Source: Treponema sp.
GTDB lineage: Bacteria > Spirochaetota > Spirochaetia > Treponematales > Breznakiellaceae
Assembly (NCBI GenBank): GCA_031274035.1
Contig: JAISQR010000004.1
Span: 1-36,988, forward strand
DNA: 36,988 nt
Direction: 5' to 3'
Under the pieces are notes generated by a model, which was given only the letters and a program-made list of their open reading frames with translations, did no database searches and had not been told where the DNA came from. Position numbers and translations under genes: made by a program. Position 1 is the first letter of the stretch. The number at the start of each line of letters is the position of its first letter. Below, in pieces: positions 18,738 to 28,202 of this stretch.

Positions 18738-20417
18738 ATGCTCAAAGGTTTAGATGACTATATAGAACAGGATATACTGGAACTAAGGTCGAAATTCTCC
18801 CGTTCCCTTGATATTATCGAAAATGTCCTTATGAAAGGTATGCAGGAAGTAGGAGATTCTTTTGCTGCCGGAAAAATGTTCCTTCCCCAGGTGATACGGA
18901 GCGCCAGGGTTATGAAGAAGGCTGTTACCGTGTTGGAGCCTTTTATTGAACAGGAAAAGACAAACGATGCGGAGGTTGATAACAAACGAAAAAAAATCCT
19001 TCTTGCCACAGTAAAAGGTGATGTTCACGACATTGGCAAAAATATAGTTGCCGTTATCCTTGCCTGTAATGGCTACCAGATAGTTGATCTGGGTGTAATG
19101 GTCCCCACAGAAGTAATAATAGAAACGGCAATCAAGGAAGAGGTGGACATCATAGGTCTTTCAGGGCTTATCAGCCCCTCCCTGGACGAAATGATCACTA
19201 CCGCCCGCGAAATGGAAAAACAGGGATTGCGTATTCCGCTCCTTATCGGGGGAGCCGCCGCAAGCCTTGCATTTACCGGCCTGCGGATTAGCCCCGAATA
19301 TTCGGGGCCTGTGGTCTATGTCAAAGACGCAAGCGGCTCTGTTGAAACGGCACAGGCTTTGTTTTCGGACATGGATCGCCCTTATTTTCTGGAAAAAGTA
19401 GAAAAAAGTTATCGGGCGGCGGCGGCAAGGCATAGTGTTATTCAGTCTCATATAACCGTTATCCCGATAGAACAGGCGCGGGAAAACAAGATACCAATGT
19501 CTGCGTATATTCCTGTGGAACCTCATGTAAAAGGGATAATCGAATTTCAGGATTATCCGCTGGAACAGGTTATTTATTACATTGACTGGGATAATTTCCT
19601 CTATTCATGGGATTTAGGTAAAAAAGGCAGCCTCGCCGATAATAGCCAAAGGGAAAAAATGGATTCTTCCAAAGCAGAGCTTTTATCGGATGCTCAAAAA
19701 CTTCTTGACCGGATTAAACGCGATAAACTATTAACGTTAAAAGGCGTTATTGGCTTTTTCCCTGCATACGCACAGAACGAGGATATTATAGTATTGGATA
19801 CTGATAAACAGGAGAGATTCTGTTTTCTGCGGAATCAGCAAAAAAAACCCATAGGGGGCGCCAATTCCTGCCTTGCCGATTTTGTATGCCCGGATGCCGC
19901 AACAGGCGCTACAACCGGATGGATAGGCTTTTTTGCCCTAAGCGCCGGATTCGGCCTTAAAGAGGCAGAGCCGGTATATACCGCATCAAACGATGTTTAC
20001 AGTTCCATCCTTCTGGGAACTCTGGCAAACAGCCTGGCGGAAGCCTTTTCCGAAGAGATGCACCTCCGGGTGCGCCGTGAATTCTGGGCTTACAATCCCC
20101 AGGAAAACCTCTCCGTAAAGAACATACTCAAGGGCGGCTATACAGGAATACGACCGGCTTTCGGTTATCCAGCCTGCCCGGATCATCAGGATAAAAAAAT
20201 TGTCTTCAGGCTGCTTGAGGCATCTGAACGTATCGGGCTTGAAATAACCGATTCGGCCATGATCATTCCGGCGGCATCGGTGTGCGGCATGTATCTTGCC
20301 CATCCTGCTTCTTATTATTTTAGTACAGGGGTTATCGGGGAAGATCAGCTTAACGATTGGGCGCTGCGTAAAGGCATTGGCAGGGAAGAAGCTCTTAAAA
20401 GGATGGGACGGATATAG
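18738..20417 (+). CDS. metH: Methionine synthase, C-terminal half (cobalamin-binding and AdoMet-activation domains)
   Basis: B12 motif TVKGDVHDIGKNIVAVIL...LSGLISPSLDEM; activation-domain end HPASYYFSTGVIGEDQL. The frame is open upstream to the A10 tract at 18636-18645, and the upstream codons read metH-like. Confidence 0.94.
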   Translation: MLKGLDDYIEQDILELRSKFSRSLDIIENVLMKGMQEVGDSFAAGKMFLPQVIRSARVMKKAVTVLEPFIEQEKTNDAEVDNKRKKILLATVKGDVHDIGKNIVAVILACNGYQIVDLGVMVPTEVIIETAIKEEVDIIGLSGLISPSLDEMITTAREMEKQGLRIPLLIGGAAASLAFTGLRISPEYSGPVVYVKDASGSVETAQALFSDMDRPYFLEKVEKSYRAAAARHSVIQSHITVIPIEQARENKIPMSAYIPVEPHVKGIIEFQDYPLEQVIYYIDWDNFLYSWDLGKKGSLADNSQREKMDSSKAELLSDAQKLLDRIKRDKLLTLKGVIGFFPAYAQNEDIIVLDTDKQERFCFLRNQQKKPIGGANSCLADFVCPDAATGATTGWIGFFALSAGFGLKEAEPVYTASNDVYSSILLGTLANSLAEAFSEEMHLRVRREFWAYNPQENLSVKNILKGGYTGIRPAFGYPACPDHQDKKIVFRLLEASERIGLEITDSAMIIPAASVCGMYLAHPASYYFSTGVIGEDQLNDWALRKGIGREEALKRMGRI

Positions 20418-20452
20418 TAAAAAACAGGCAGTTACTTAGGACTTTAGTAGTT

Positions 20453-20494
20453 ACAAAAATAGCATAAAGCCAACAGAATCAGCTTTATGCTATT
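20453..20494 (-). terminator. Rho-independent terminator of the KdgK-like gene
   Basis: AATAGCATAAAGC (20458-20470)/GCTTTATGCTATT (20482-20494), 13-bp perfect stem; T-run after the stem on the minus strand. Confidence 0.75.
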
Positions 20495-20519
20495 GAGGAT
20501 AGTCATTACAAAAAATTTG

Positions 20520-21632
20520 CTATCTTTGTATTCTTGCCGAGCCGCCTTGGGCAAAGGCATCTACCTGGTCGAGACTTACCAGAGAGGTATCCCCCGGCGT
20601 GGTGGTGATCATAGCGCCATGGGCCCAGCCGAGTCTGAGGGACTCCTCGGGGCTTTTACCGGAAAGGAGTCCGTAGAAAAGACCGGCGGCAAAGCCGTCG
20701 CCGCCGCCTACACGGTCGTACACGTCAAGCTCGCAGGTAGGGGCCTGATAGCTTTTGCCATCCAGCCAGAGTACTGCACTCCAGGAATGCCGGTTGGTGG
20801 AGTGTACTTCACGCAGGGTAGTAGCCACAGCCTTAATGTTAGGGAATTCCTTAACAACGCTTTCCATCATACCCAAAAAGGCGCTGGGGTCCAGTTTGCC
20901 CTTTGCCTCTACATCCTGGCCTTTAAGCCCCAAACCTTTCTGAAGGTCCTCTTCGTTTCCAACAAGAACATCCACATAACTGGTAATCTTCCGCAGGGTT
21001 TTTGCCGCCCCCACGCTTGCTTGATCTGCTGTAAGCCCCAGTTCAGCGGCGGCAATAGCCCAGAGCTTGGCACGATAGTTCAGGTCGAAGGAAACCACAG
21101 CGCCGGCATCCTTCGCGGCCTGCATTGCTTCAATAACTAGTTCCGAAGTGCTTGGAGATAACGCCGAAAAAATACCGCCGGAATGGAACCAGCGGATACC
21201 TTTACCAAAAAGGGTTTTCCAGTCAAAGCTGCCCGGTTGTAGCTGCTGGGCTGCCTCATTAGCCCTGTTGTAGAAAACTACCGGCGCACGTACACCCTGC
21301 CCCCGATCACTCCATACAATAGCCATATTGGGGCCCCGTACCCCGTCGTGGGCAAAGCGTTTGTAGTACGGTGTAACACCGGCCTTCTGCACAGCATTCT
21401 CAATCCGCCTGCCGATAGGGTAATCGACCATTGCGCTGGCAATTGCCGTCCGCATACCAAAACAGGTTGAAAGATTCGTCGCTACATTATATTCGCCGCC
21501 TGAAACATGCAGCGTATAGGTATCGGCTTCTTTAAAGGGGATTATCCCTGGATCAAGCCTGGTTACAAGCGCTCCCAATGCCAACAGATCGTGGGTTGTA
21601 CCTACCGTTGCGGGGATTGTTAAACTAGCCAT
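20520..21632 (-). CDS. PfkB-family sugar kinase, 2-keto-3-deoxygluconate kinase-like
   Basis: GGEYNVATNLSTCFG, VSFDLNYRAKLW, DRVGGGDGFAAGLFYGLL. SD GGAGG precedes ATG at 21632, so this start is preferred over the track's TTG at 21647. Confidence 0.87.
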   Translation of the reverse strand: MASLTIPATVGTTHDLLALGALVTRLDPGIIPFKEADTYTLHVSGGEYNVATNLSTCFGMRTAIASAMVDYPIGRRIENAVQKAGVTPYYKRFAHDGVRGPNMAIVWSDRGQGVRAPVVFYNRANEAAQQLQPGSFDWKTLFGKGIRWFHSGGIFSALSPSTSELVIEAMQAAKDAGAVVSFDLNYRAKLWAIAAAELGLTADQASVGAAKTLRKITSYVDVLVGNEEDLQKGLGLKGQDVEAKGKLDPSAFLGMMESVVKEFPNIKAVATTLREVHSTNRHSWSAVLWLDGKSYQAPTCELDVYDRVGGGDGFAAGLFYGLLSGKSPEESLRLGWAHGAMITTTPGDTSLVSLDQVDAFAQGGSARIQR

Positions 21633-21678
21633 ATTAGTATCCTCCAAATTGAATAGTATTGCTGATTTTCCCTAAATA

Positions 21679-23136
21679 TTAAACCGTATAAGTTGAAGCG
21701 GAAGTAGAGCCGCCTCTTCCTGTCCAGTTAGTATGAAAAAATTCGCCGCGGTTTTTATCGATCCGTTCATAGGTATGGGCGCCGAAATAATCCCGCTGGG
21801 CCTGTAGTAAATTGGCAGGAAGACGCTCATTACGGTAGCCGTCAAAGTAGGAAAGTGCGCTGGTAAGGGTTGGGGCCGGAATACCATTGCTTACCGCCGC
21901 TGCAACGACCCGGCGCCATGAAGCCTGGGCGTCTTCAATGATCGACGTAAAGAACGGATCCAAGAGCAGGTTTTCCAGGTCCGGTTTCCGGTCAAAGGCT
22001 TCTTTTATTTTACCAAGGAACACCGAACGGATAATACAGCCGCCGCGCCACATAAGGGCTATACCGCCATTATTCAAGTTCCACTTATACTCCTTGGCAG
22101 CTTCCCTCATCAAAAGATATCCCTGGGCATAAGAAACCACCTTAGCGGCATAAAGCGCCTTTTCAAGATCGCCGATAAAAGCATGCTTTTCCGCATCCAA
22201 AGGTTTGCATATCTTCGGGCCGGAAAAAATCCTGGAAGAACGTACCCGTTCAGCTTTTGCTGCCGAAAGACATCGGGCAAATACCGCTTCCCCAATCAAG
22301 GTCAGTGGGACGCCGAATTCCAGGGCTGCTATACCGGTCCATTTGCCAGTTCCCTTCTGACCCGCCGTATCCAGTATCTTCTCCGCAAGGGGCTGACCGT
22401 CGGTATCCTTAACAGCAAGAATATCCCGGGTTATCTCGATAAGGTAACTGTTAAGATTCCCCTTGTTCCATGTATCAAATACATCGTGCATTTCTTCATA
22501 AGAAAGCCCAAGATAGTTCCTCATTAAATCATAGGTTTCGCAGATAAGCTGCATATCGCCGTACTCTATGCCGTTATGCACCATCTTGACAAAGTGGCCT
22601 GCGCCGTTCTCTCCGACCCAGTCGCAGCAAGGAACACCGCCTTCAACTTTAGCGGCAATAGCCTGTAGGATAGGTTTTACAACAGGCCAAGCCGCAGGGG
22701 AACCGCCAGGCATAATGGAAGGACCGATAAGGGCGCCTTCCTCACCGCCCGAAACCCCCGTACCGATATAGAGCAAACCTTTGGATTCAACATAGGCTGT
22801 ACGCCGTATAGTGTCCTGGTAGTTAGAATTCCCGCCGTCAATAATAATATCACCCTTCTCAAAAACCGGCAATATATGTTCAATTGTATCATCAACCGCT
22901 TCACCGGCCTTTACCATGATCATTACCTTTCGGGGCCGTTTTAACGAGGCCGCAAGATCGGCAAGGCTATGGAATCCCGATATTTTTTTACCCGCTCCCC
23001 GTCCCTGAATAAATGCATCGACTTTAGATGTAGTCCGATTATATACAGCCACAGAAAAACCCTTGCCTTCCATATTGAGAACCAGATTTTCCCCCATCAC
23101 CGCAAGGCCGATAAGACCTATATCCACGTTTCCCAT
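21679..23136 (-). CDS. gnd: 6-phosphogluconate dehydrogenase, decarboxylating
   Basis: IGLIGLAVMGENLVLNMEGKGFSVAVYNRT, GDIIIDGGNSNYQDT, GHFVKMVHNGIEYGDMQLICE; SD AGGAG. Confidence 0.97.
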   Translation of the reverse strand: MGNVDIGLIGLAVMGENLVLNMEGKGFSVAVYNRTTSKVDAFIQGRGAGKKISGFHSLADLAASLKRPRKVMIMVKAGEAVDDTIEHILPVFEKGDIIIDGGNSNYQDTIRRTAYVESKGLLYIGTGVSGGEEGALIGPSIMPGGSPAAWPVVKPILQAIAAKVEGGVPCCDWVGENGAGHFVKMVHNGIEYGDMQLICETYDLMRNYLGLSYEEMHDVFDTWNKGNLNSYLIEITRDILAVKDTDGQPLAEKILDTAGQKGTGKWTGIAALEFGVPLTLIGEAVFARCLSAAKAERVRSSRIFSGPKICKPLDAEKHAFIGDLEKALYAAKVVSYAQGYLLMREAAKEYKWNLNNGGIALMWRGGCIIRSVFLGKIKEAFDRKPDLENLLLDPFFTSIIEDAQASWRRVVAAAVSNGIPAPTLTSALSYFDGYRNERLPANLLQAQRDYFGAHTYERIDKNRGEFFHTNWTGRGGSTSASTYTV

Positions 23137-23277
23137 ATCAGATACTCCTAAAAATTAAATTTTCGTTGAAAATTAAAATTAAATCAATTTAGTATACGTT
23201 ATATTTAAAAAAATTGAAAATGAAATTTGCGGATATACTCTATAATTTCCCTGACGATTTCCAGTATCCTGATATGC

Positions 23278-24009
23278 CTACCGCTTAAACCCCTCTAAAA
23301 AAAAATAACAAGCCTCGGCAATGGCAGACTTAAAAATGTCCATAAGCTCGTCATGCGAATAGGAACCCCAGGAAACATGTATCTTTTTCCGGCTATAGGT
23401 ATTAAAATTTTTGTAGTAAATCATTTTACCCGTTCTATCGGTAATGGTAACATTCATAAGTACATTGGCGCGAAAATTTCCATTCTTGCTGATACCGGAT
23501 ACCATTTCCTTGGTAAAGGTAAAATTTACAAACATAAGCGCCTGCGTTCCGGTTTCCTCGGCAATCCTTGCGGCAGCCTTCCTGTTACGGTAATCAATAA
23601 ACCGGTAGCCTGCGGCCTTTGCGGTCTCATTATCCCGCCTCCGGCTTTCAGGCGCTTCAAGATATGCAGCGGCATTTAACACCGTGTCTTTATCCATAAA
23701 AACGGCAAGGCCGCTGCCTGCGATATTTTCGCGGATAAGCAATTCAGCATCATTAATAAGCGTATCGGCCTTGGAAATATCCACCATTGTCTCATCAATA
23801 TTACCGCTTACTGTTTTCCGCAAAAAATCGCCCACTGAACTTGATACGGTAGGGGCTTCCCCTATCCAGTTTATATCGTAATTCGATACTACCGAAACAA
23901 TACCCACAGGATTATAGGGGGAAAAATCCCTTGTTTTATCCAGGGTATAACAACCGCTGAGGATCAGCAAAACCCCGCCAAAGCCTACAAAAAAGCCTAA
24001 TCTCTTCAT
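23278..24009 (-). CDS. Hypothetical lipoprotein
   Basis: Lipobox LILSGC after a hydrophobic signal; no family confidently recognised. Confidence 0.7.
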   Translation of the reverse strand: MKRLGFFVGFGGVLLILSGCYTLDKTRDFSPYNPVGIVSVVSNYDINWIGEAPTVSSSVGDFLRKTVSGNIDETMVDISKADTLINDAELLIRENIAGSGLAVFMDKDTVLNAAAYLEAPESRRRDNETAKAAGYRFIDYRNRKAAARIAEETGTQALMFVNFTFTKEMVSGISKNGNFRANVLMNVTITDRTGKMIYYKNFNTYSRKKIHVSWGSYSHDELMDIFKSAIAEACYFFLEGFKR

Positions 24010-24098
24010 ATATTCACCAACTTATCCTAATTTTTAAGCCCCGCTACTCATTTTCGGGGTATCAATATAAATCCATTAACAGGTATACTTATTATACT

Positions 24099-25070
24099 AT
24101 GAAAGACGAACAAGACATAGCCCTATTTGCCGCAAAAATTCGGGAAAATATTGAGAGGGTATTCCTGGGCAAAACTTCTGTCATCAACATGCTGGTAGCG
24201 GCTTTTCTGTCCAGGGGCCATGTGCTTCTTGAGGATGTCCCCGGTACCGGAAAGACCATCCTAGCCAGGGCGTTCGCGGCAAGCCTTAACCTGAGCTTTT
24301 CCCGCATCCAATGTACGCCGGATCTGCTGCCTGCGGACATTCTGGGGGTTTCCGTATGGCAACAGAAGGAAGGCCAGTTTGTCTACCGCCCCGGACCTGT
24401 GCTGAACCAATTTGTGCTGGTTGACGAAATAAACAGGGCAACCCCCCGTACTCAGTCCGCATTGCTGGAAGCAATGGCCGAAGGTCAAATAACCGTTGAC
24501 GGAAAAAAAATACCTCTGCCGGAACCATTCTTTGTACTGGCAACGGAGAACCCTGTCGAATTTGAAGGGACATTCCCTCTGCCGGAAGCCCAAAAGGATC
24601 GTTTTTTGCTTTCCCTTAATATTGGATATCCAGACATCTCCGCCGAAAAACAAATGCTGGAAAATCAACGCCGTATAAGCCACCCGGTAACGGACCTTAG
24701 ACCGGCGGCAGATGCCGTAGAAATTGCCCAACTTCAGGAGGCGGTTACACAAATTCATATAGAAAATACGGTACGGGATTATCTTCTGGCCCTTGTTGAA
24801 AATACCAGAAAGAACGCCAGTCTGCGTATAGGCGTCAGCCCGCGCGGCAGCCTTGCACTCTACCGTTCCGCCCAGGCCTTCGCCGCTATTCAAAAACGCA
24901 ATTATGTTACACCGGAAGATGTAAAGGCTATGGCTCTGCCGGTTTTCCGTCAGCGCGTGCTGCTCTCTTCCGAAGCCTTTGTCAGGGGAATCACCGCAGG
25001 CAGGATCATCAGTTCCTTGCTCGATAGCGTAGAAGTCCCGGAATACCGGAATTTCCATGAAAACCCCTAA
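24099..25070 (+). CDS. MoxR-family AAA ATPase
   Basis: GHVLLEDVPGTGKTILARAFAASL, VLVDEINRATPRTQSALLEAMAEGQITVDG, FFVLATENPVEFEGTFPLPEAQKDRFLL. Confidence 0.96.
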   Translation: MKDEQDIALFAAKIRENIERVFLGKTSVINMLVAAFLSRGHVLLEDVPGTGKTILARAFAASLNLSFSRIQCTPDLLPADILGVSVWQQKEGQFVYRPGPVLNQFVLVDEINRATPRTQSALLEAMAEGQITVDGKKIPLPEPFFVLATENPVEFEGTFPLPEAQKDRFLLSLNIGYPDISAEKQMLENQRRISHPVTDLRPAADAVEIAQLQEAVTQIHIENTVRDYLLALVENTRKNASLRIGVSPRGSLALYRSAQAFAAIQKRNYVTPEDVKAMALPVFRQRVLLSSEAFVRGITAGRIISSLLDSVEVPEYRNFHENP

Positions 25071-26373
25071 CAGTACAGGGAAGGAAAAGGAAGCGGAGGA
25101 TCAGACCGAGGTTAAAAAGGGTCCTGTTTTTTTATTCGCCGCCGGAATCTTTCTTCTGTTTATCATCTTTCTTTTTATTCCAGTTTTCACAGTACAATTC
25201 CTCTCCCTTTTTTTGTTCCTTCTCCTTTTAGGGTCGAAGGCTTACAGTGAATACCTTATCCGCAATCTAAAAATAATCCGCTTCGATTGCGAACTGCGCA
25301 GTTTCCGCAATGAATGGGTACAAATAGAAATTGCCGCGGAAAACCGCGGGATACTTCCCGCCTTTATGTTAGCCCTCAGCGACTCGCCGGGTATGCTGCC
25401 GGTTTTTCGGAATAATAAATCACTGTTCACGCTGAACGGCCGTTCCAGGCTTCTGTGGACATGGCAGGGGCTTTGTACGCATAGGGGTATCTTTATGCTG
25501 GGGCCCGCAAATATCCGTTGCGCGGATCCTCTGGGGCTTTTCCCCTTTCAACTTAAAACTTCTCAAACATGCAAACTTTTTGTGTATCCCTGCGCCTGCT
25601 TTGCTTCGGTTAAGGCGCCCCAAGGTATCCCTCTGGGCGCACTGATCAGCCCCAACCCGCTTTTCGAGGATCTTACCCGCAGTAGATCCCTCCGTGAGTA
25701 CCAGCCTGGCGATGAAATACGGCGGATCAACTGGAAGGCGACAGCCCGGCAATACGGCGGGACATTCCGTTTTATGATAAATGAATACGAGGCTGCCTTC
25801 TCCTACCCTCTGGTAATCTTTCTTAACCTATCCCCGCAGGAATATCCCCTTAAAAACCGGGAACTTTATCTTGAGAGGGTTATAGAAACAGCCGCAGCGC
25901 TCTGTTTAATGGCAGGCCGCGACCGGCAGGAATTGGGTATTATCTTTTATACTTCATCCAGGGCGGACGGCCTTACACTGATTGAAAGCGGTCCTCTAAC
26001 CATTACCCCTATTCTTGAACGTCTTGCCGGTCTGGAACGCTATTATGAGTCAGGGCAAACAAACAAAGCCGGTGAAACGCTCAATTCAAACGAAACAACT
26101 TCATCTTCTTCAACCTATACAGAAGGGGCGGCGCATAAACTTCATAACAGTGCGGAACGCATGCTTGAGGCGGGAAAATTTCTGCCCTACGGAACCCGGC
26201 TTATATATACCGGTTCTAAATTAAGCAATGAAGATTATATTCTTATCAACAGCCTTAAAACTTACCGGTTTTCTTTGGAATTTTTTATTATTGATGAACA
26301 AGTCTTATCACCGTTGGTTCCGGGGAATTCCCCACTGTACCAAATTAAGGAACAGGGATATGAGATTATCTAA
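25057..26373 (+). CDS. DUF58 domain-containing protein
   Basis: Two N-terminal TM helices, RSLREYQPGDEIRRINWKATARQYG motif; overlaps the MoxR gene. Confidence 0.92.
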   Translation: MKTPNSTGKEKEAEDQTEVKKGPVFLFAAGIFLLFIIFLFIPVFTVQFLSLFLFLLLLGSKAYSEYLIRNLKIIRFDCELRSFRNEWVQIEIAAENRGILPAFMLALSDSPGMLPVFRNNKSLFTLNGRSRLLWTWQGLCTHRGIFMLGPANIRCADPLGLFPFQLKTSQTCKLFVYPCACFASVKAPQGIPLGALISPNPLFEDLTRSRSLREYQPGDEIRRINWKATARQYGGTFRFMINEYEAAFSYPLVIFLNLSPQEYPLKNRELYLERVIETAAALCLMAGRDRQELGIIFYTSSRADGLTLIESGPLTITPILERLAGLERYYESGQTNKAGETLNSNETTSSSSTYTEGAAHKLHNSAERMLEAGKFLPYGTRLIYTGSKLSNEDYILINSLKTYRFSLEFFIIDEQVLSPLVPGNSPLYQIKEQGYEII

Positions 26374-27991
26374 AACATCCACCGGCAAAATTGAGGAACC
26401 CATAGGCAAGCCGTTTTATGCGGTACTGGCAGTCTATATACCTCTTTCCATCGTGTTTTTTGCCGGCATAGTCTCAGTTAAAATGCTTCTCTACTTTAAG
26501 CCTGATCTGTTCGTTTCTTTTACTACTATCATGGTGATGAGCGCTGTAAGCTGTCTGGCAGCCTCTGTGTATTTTTTTCTGATAAAGAATGTTCAAAGCG
26601 GCCGTTCCGCTGCGGACATTAGGGGCGCTGTCTTTACCGTACTGGCAGGATACAGCATATCTTCCATTTTTTCATTTTCCCTTCCCCCTGGGCAGCGCTT
26701 TTTCCCGGTATTTACCAATGTTATTTCGGCGCTTTCCAGCCTTTACTGCTGGGCCTCGGTACTTTCCATAAAAGAGATGTTCCATGCCCGTGAACTGTTT
26801 GAAGCATATACTTTTCTATATAGCGGCGATAAACTGCAAAGCGTCATGCTGGAGGATGCTCCCCGTATGAGCGCGGCCCTGGAACAATTTAGACAGACAC
26901 GGCGGGTATATGTCTTTGAAATTCTCCTTATTGGTATTCTTTTAATTGTATTAAAAATTTTACATATCCCATTTGAGCCAGCCTTGTCAATTCTGTTTTT
27001 GTTTCTTATTGTTAATGCCTGCCTGCTCTGTACTGTTTTAGGTTTATTTATCAGGGAACACTATTTTGCAGGGGAAGGGATAGCGGTTTCCAACAGCAAC
27101 CGGTACAAACGACTTCTTGGGGCCGCGTTTTTTTCTTTTAGTGCGGCTTTCTGCGCCCTTCTTTTAGCACGGGATGACAGCCTATTACCGCTTTCGGCCC
27201 TTCTTGACTTTATAGCCTTTATTCTGGGCTTTCTATCCCGGCTTTTTAGGCCCCCGAAAATTGACGGGGCTGCAATGGAAAGATTGCAGGTCCCTAATCC
27301 TTTAAATACAGCGAACCCCCTATTGCCTGATATGGCAGAAACAGAACCCTGGCCTTTCTGGGAACAGCTTTGGACATGGCTGCGCTATGCCTTAATCAGC
27401 GCCGCGGTTTTAGGCTTTGTCTGGTTTATGCTTAAACCTTTTTTTGCCAGGCTGGGTATCGTCAAAGGCGCCATTACCTTTTTTAAAAATTTACGCTTGT
27501 ATCTTTACAAATGGTTTGCCGGCCTTAAACTGGGTCTATTCAGTTTTATCGACGGCCTTAAAAACAGGAACCTTTCCGTCAAAATTCACCGGAGCGGCAT
27601 AGAAGAATTAAACCGTATTTCCAGGGATATTTTGGAAGGCCTATCCCCGGAAAAAAGGCGGAAGCTCAAGGCCAGCGTTTCATTGTTCAGCCGCCTAATC
27701 CTGTGGGGAACCGAAACAACCGGCCTTGCCTGGAAACCAAGCCGTGCGCCCGGCGAGTACTGCGCCCTGCTTGCGGAACGGGTGGTTGTACAGGCTGTCA
27801 TGTCCAATGATGCAGGAAACAGCCTTGGTACAAAGGCCGCCAAAACAGCGGCATCTGCGGACGGCAATACTGCACAAGCCCTTATTCAGTGCGGAGTGCT
27901 TTTCGAAAAGGCTCTCTATGCCCGCAATCCGCTTTCCGCGGTTGAACAGAAAAAATTTAAAACTCTTATTGAAGGGATTACTACTTTATAG
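26360..27991 (+). CDS. Multi-TM protein with a possible DUF4129-like C-terminal domain
   Basis: Internal ATG at 26360 (MRLSKTSTG), overlapping the DUF58 stop, is preferred over track start 26228. C-terminus LKPSRAPGEYCALLAERV-like segment (AWKPSRAPGEYCALLAERVV). Confidence 0.75.
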   Translation: MRLSKTSTGKIEEPIGKPFYAVLAVYIPLSIVFFAGIVSVKMLLYFKPDLFVSFTTIMVMSAVSCLAASVYFFLIKNVQSGRSAADIRGAVFTVLAGYSISSIFSFSLPPGQRFFPVFTNVISALSSLYCWASVLSIKEMFHARELFEAYTFLYSGDKLQSVMLEDAPRMSAALEQFRQTRRVYVFEILLIGILLIVLKILHIPFEPALSILFLFLIVNACLLCTVLGLFIREHYFAGEGIAVSNSNRYKRLLGAAFFSFSAAFCALLLARDDSLLPLSALLDFIAFILGFLSRLFRPPKIDGAAMERLQVPNPLNTANPLLPDMAETEPWPFWEQLWTWLRYALISAAVLGFVWFMLKPFFARLGIVKGAITFFKNLRLYLYKWFAGLKLGLFSFIDGLKNRNLSVKIHRSGIEELNRISRDILEGLSPEKRRKLKASVSLFSRLILWGTETTGLAWKPSRAPGEYCALLAERVVVQAVMSNDAGNSLGTKAAKTAASADGNTAQALIQCGVLFEKALYARNPLSAVEQKKFKTLIEGITTL

Positions 27992-28202
27992 ACCGCAAAT
28001 TTTTATCCTGTGAATATATCGCTTAACATAACAAAAAAAAACTCAAGGATGGCAGAGGAAAGAACCGCTGTTCCCGCTAGACACGATTTTTGATTGCGGC
28101 GGGGAAGGCGCCGCCTTGAATAGCGCTATAAGTGGATAAACGGTATTGAAAACTGCGCCGATGGTGAAAAACTGCCGGTCAATTACCTCTATTTTAAGCG
28201 CC

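Noticed and set aside
23158-23174. AATTTTC-GTT-GAAAATT inverted repeat upstream of gnd
   Set aside because: Short, AT-rich region where such repeats arise easily by chance.
28000-28200. Intergenic region between the DUF58-operon membrane protein and the AAA ATPase
   Set aside because: No convincing ORF, RNA or repeat structure could be supported.
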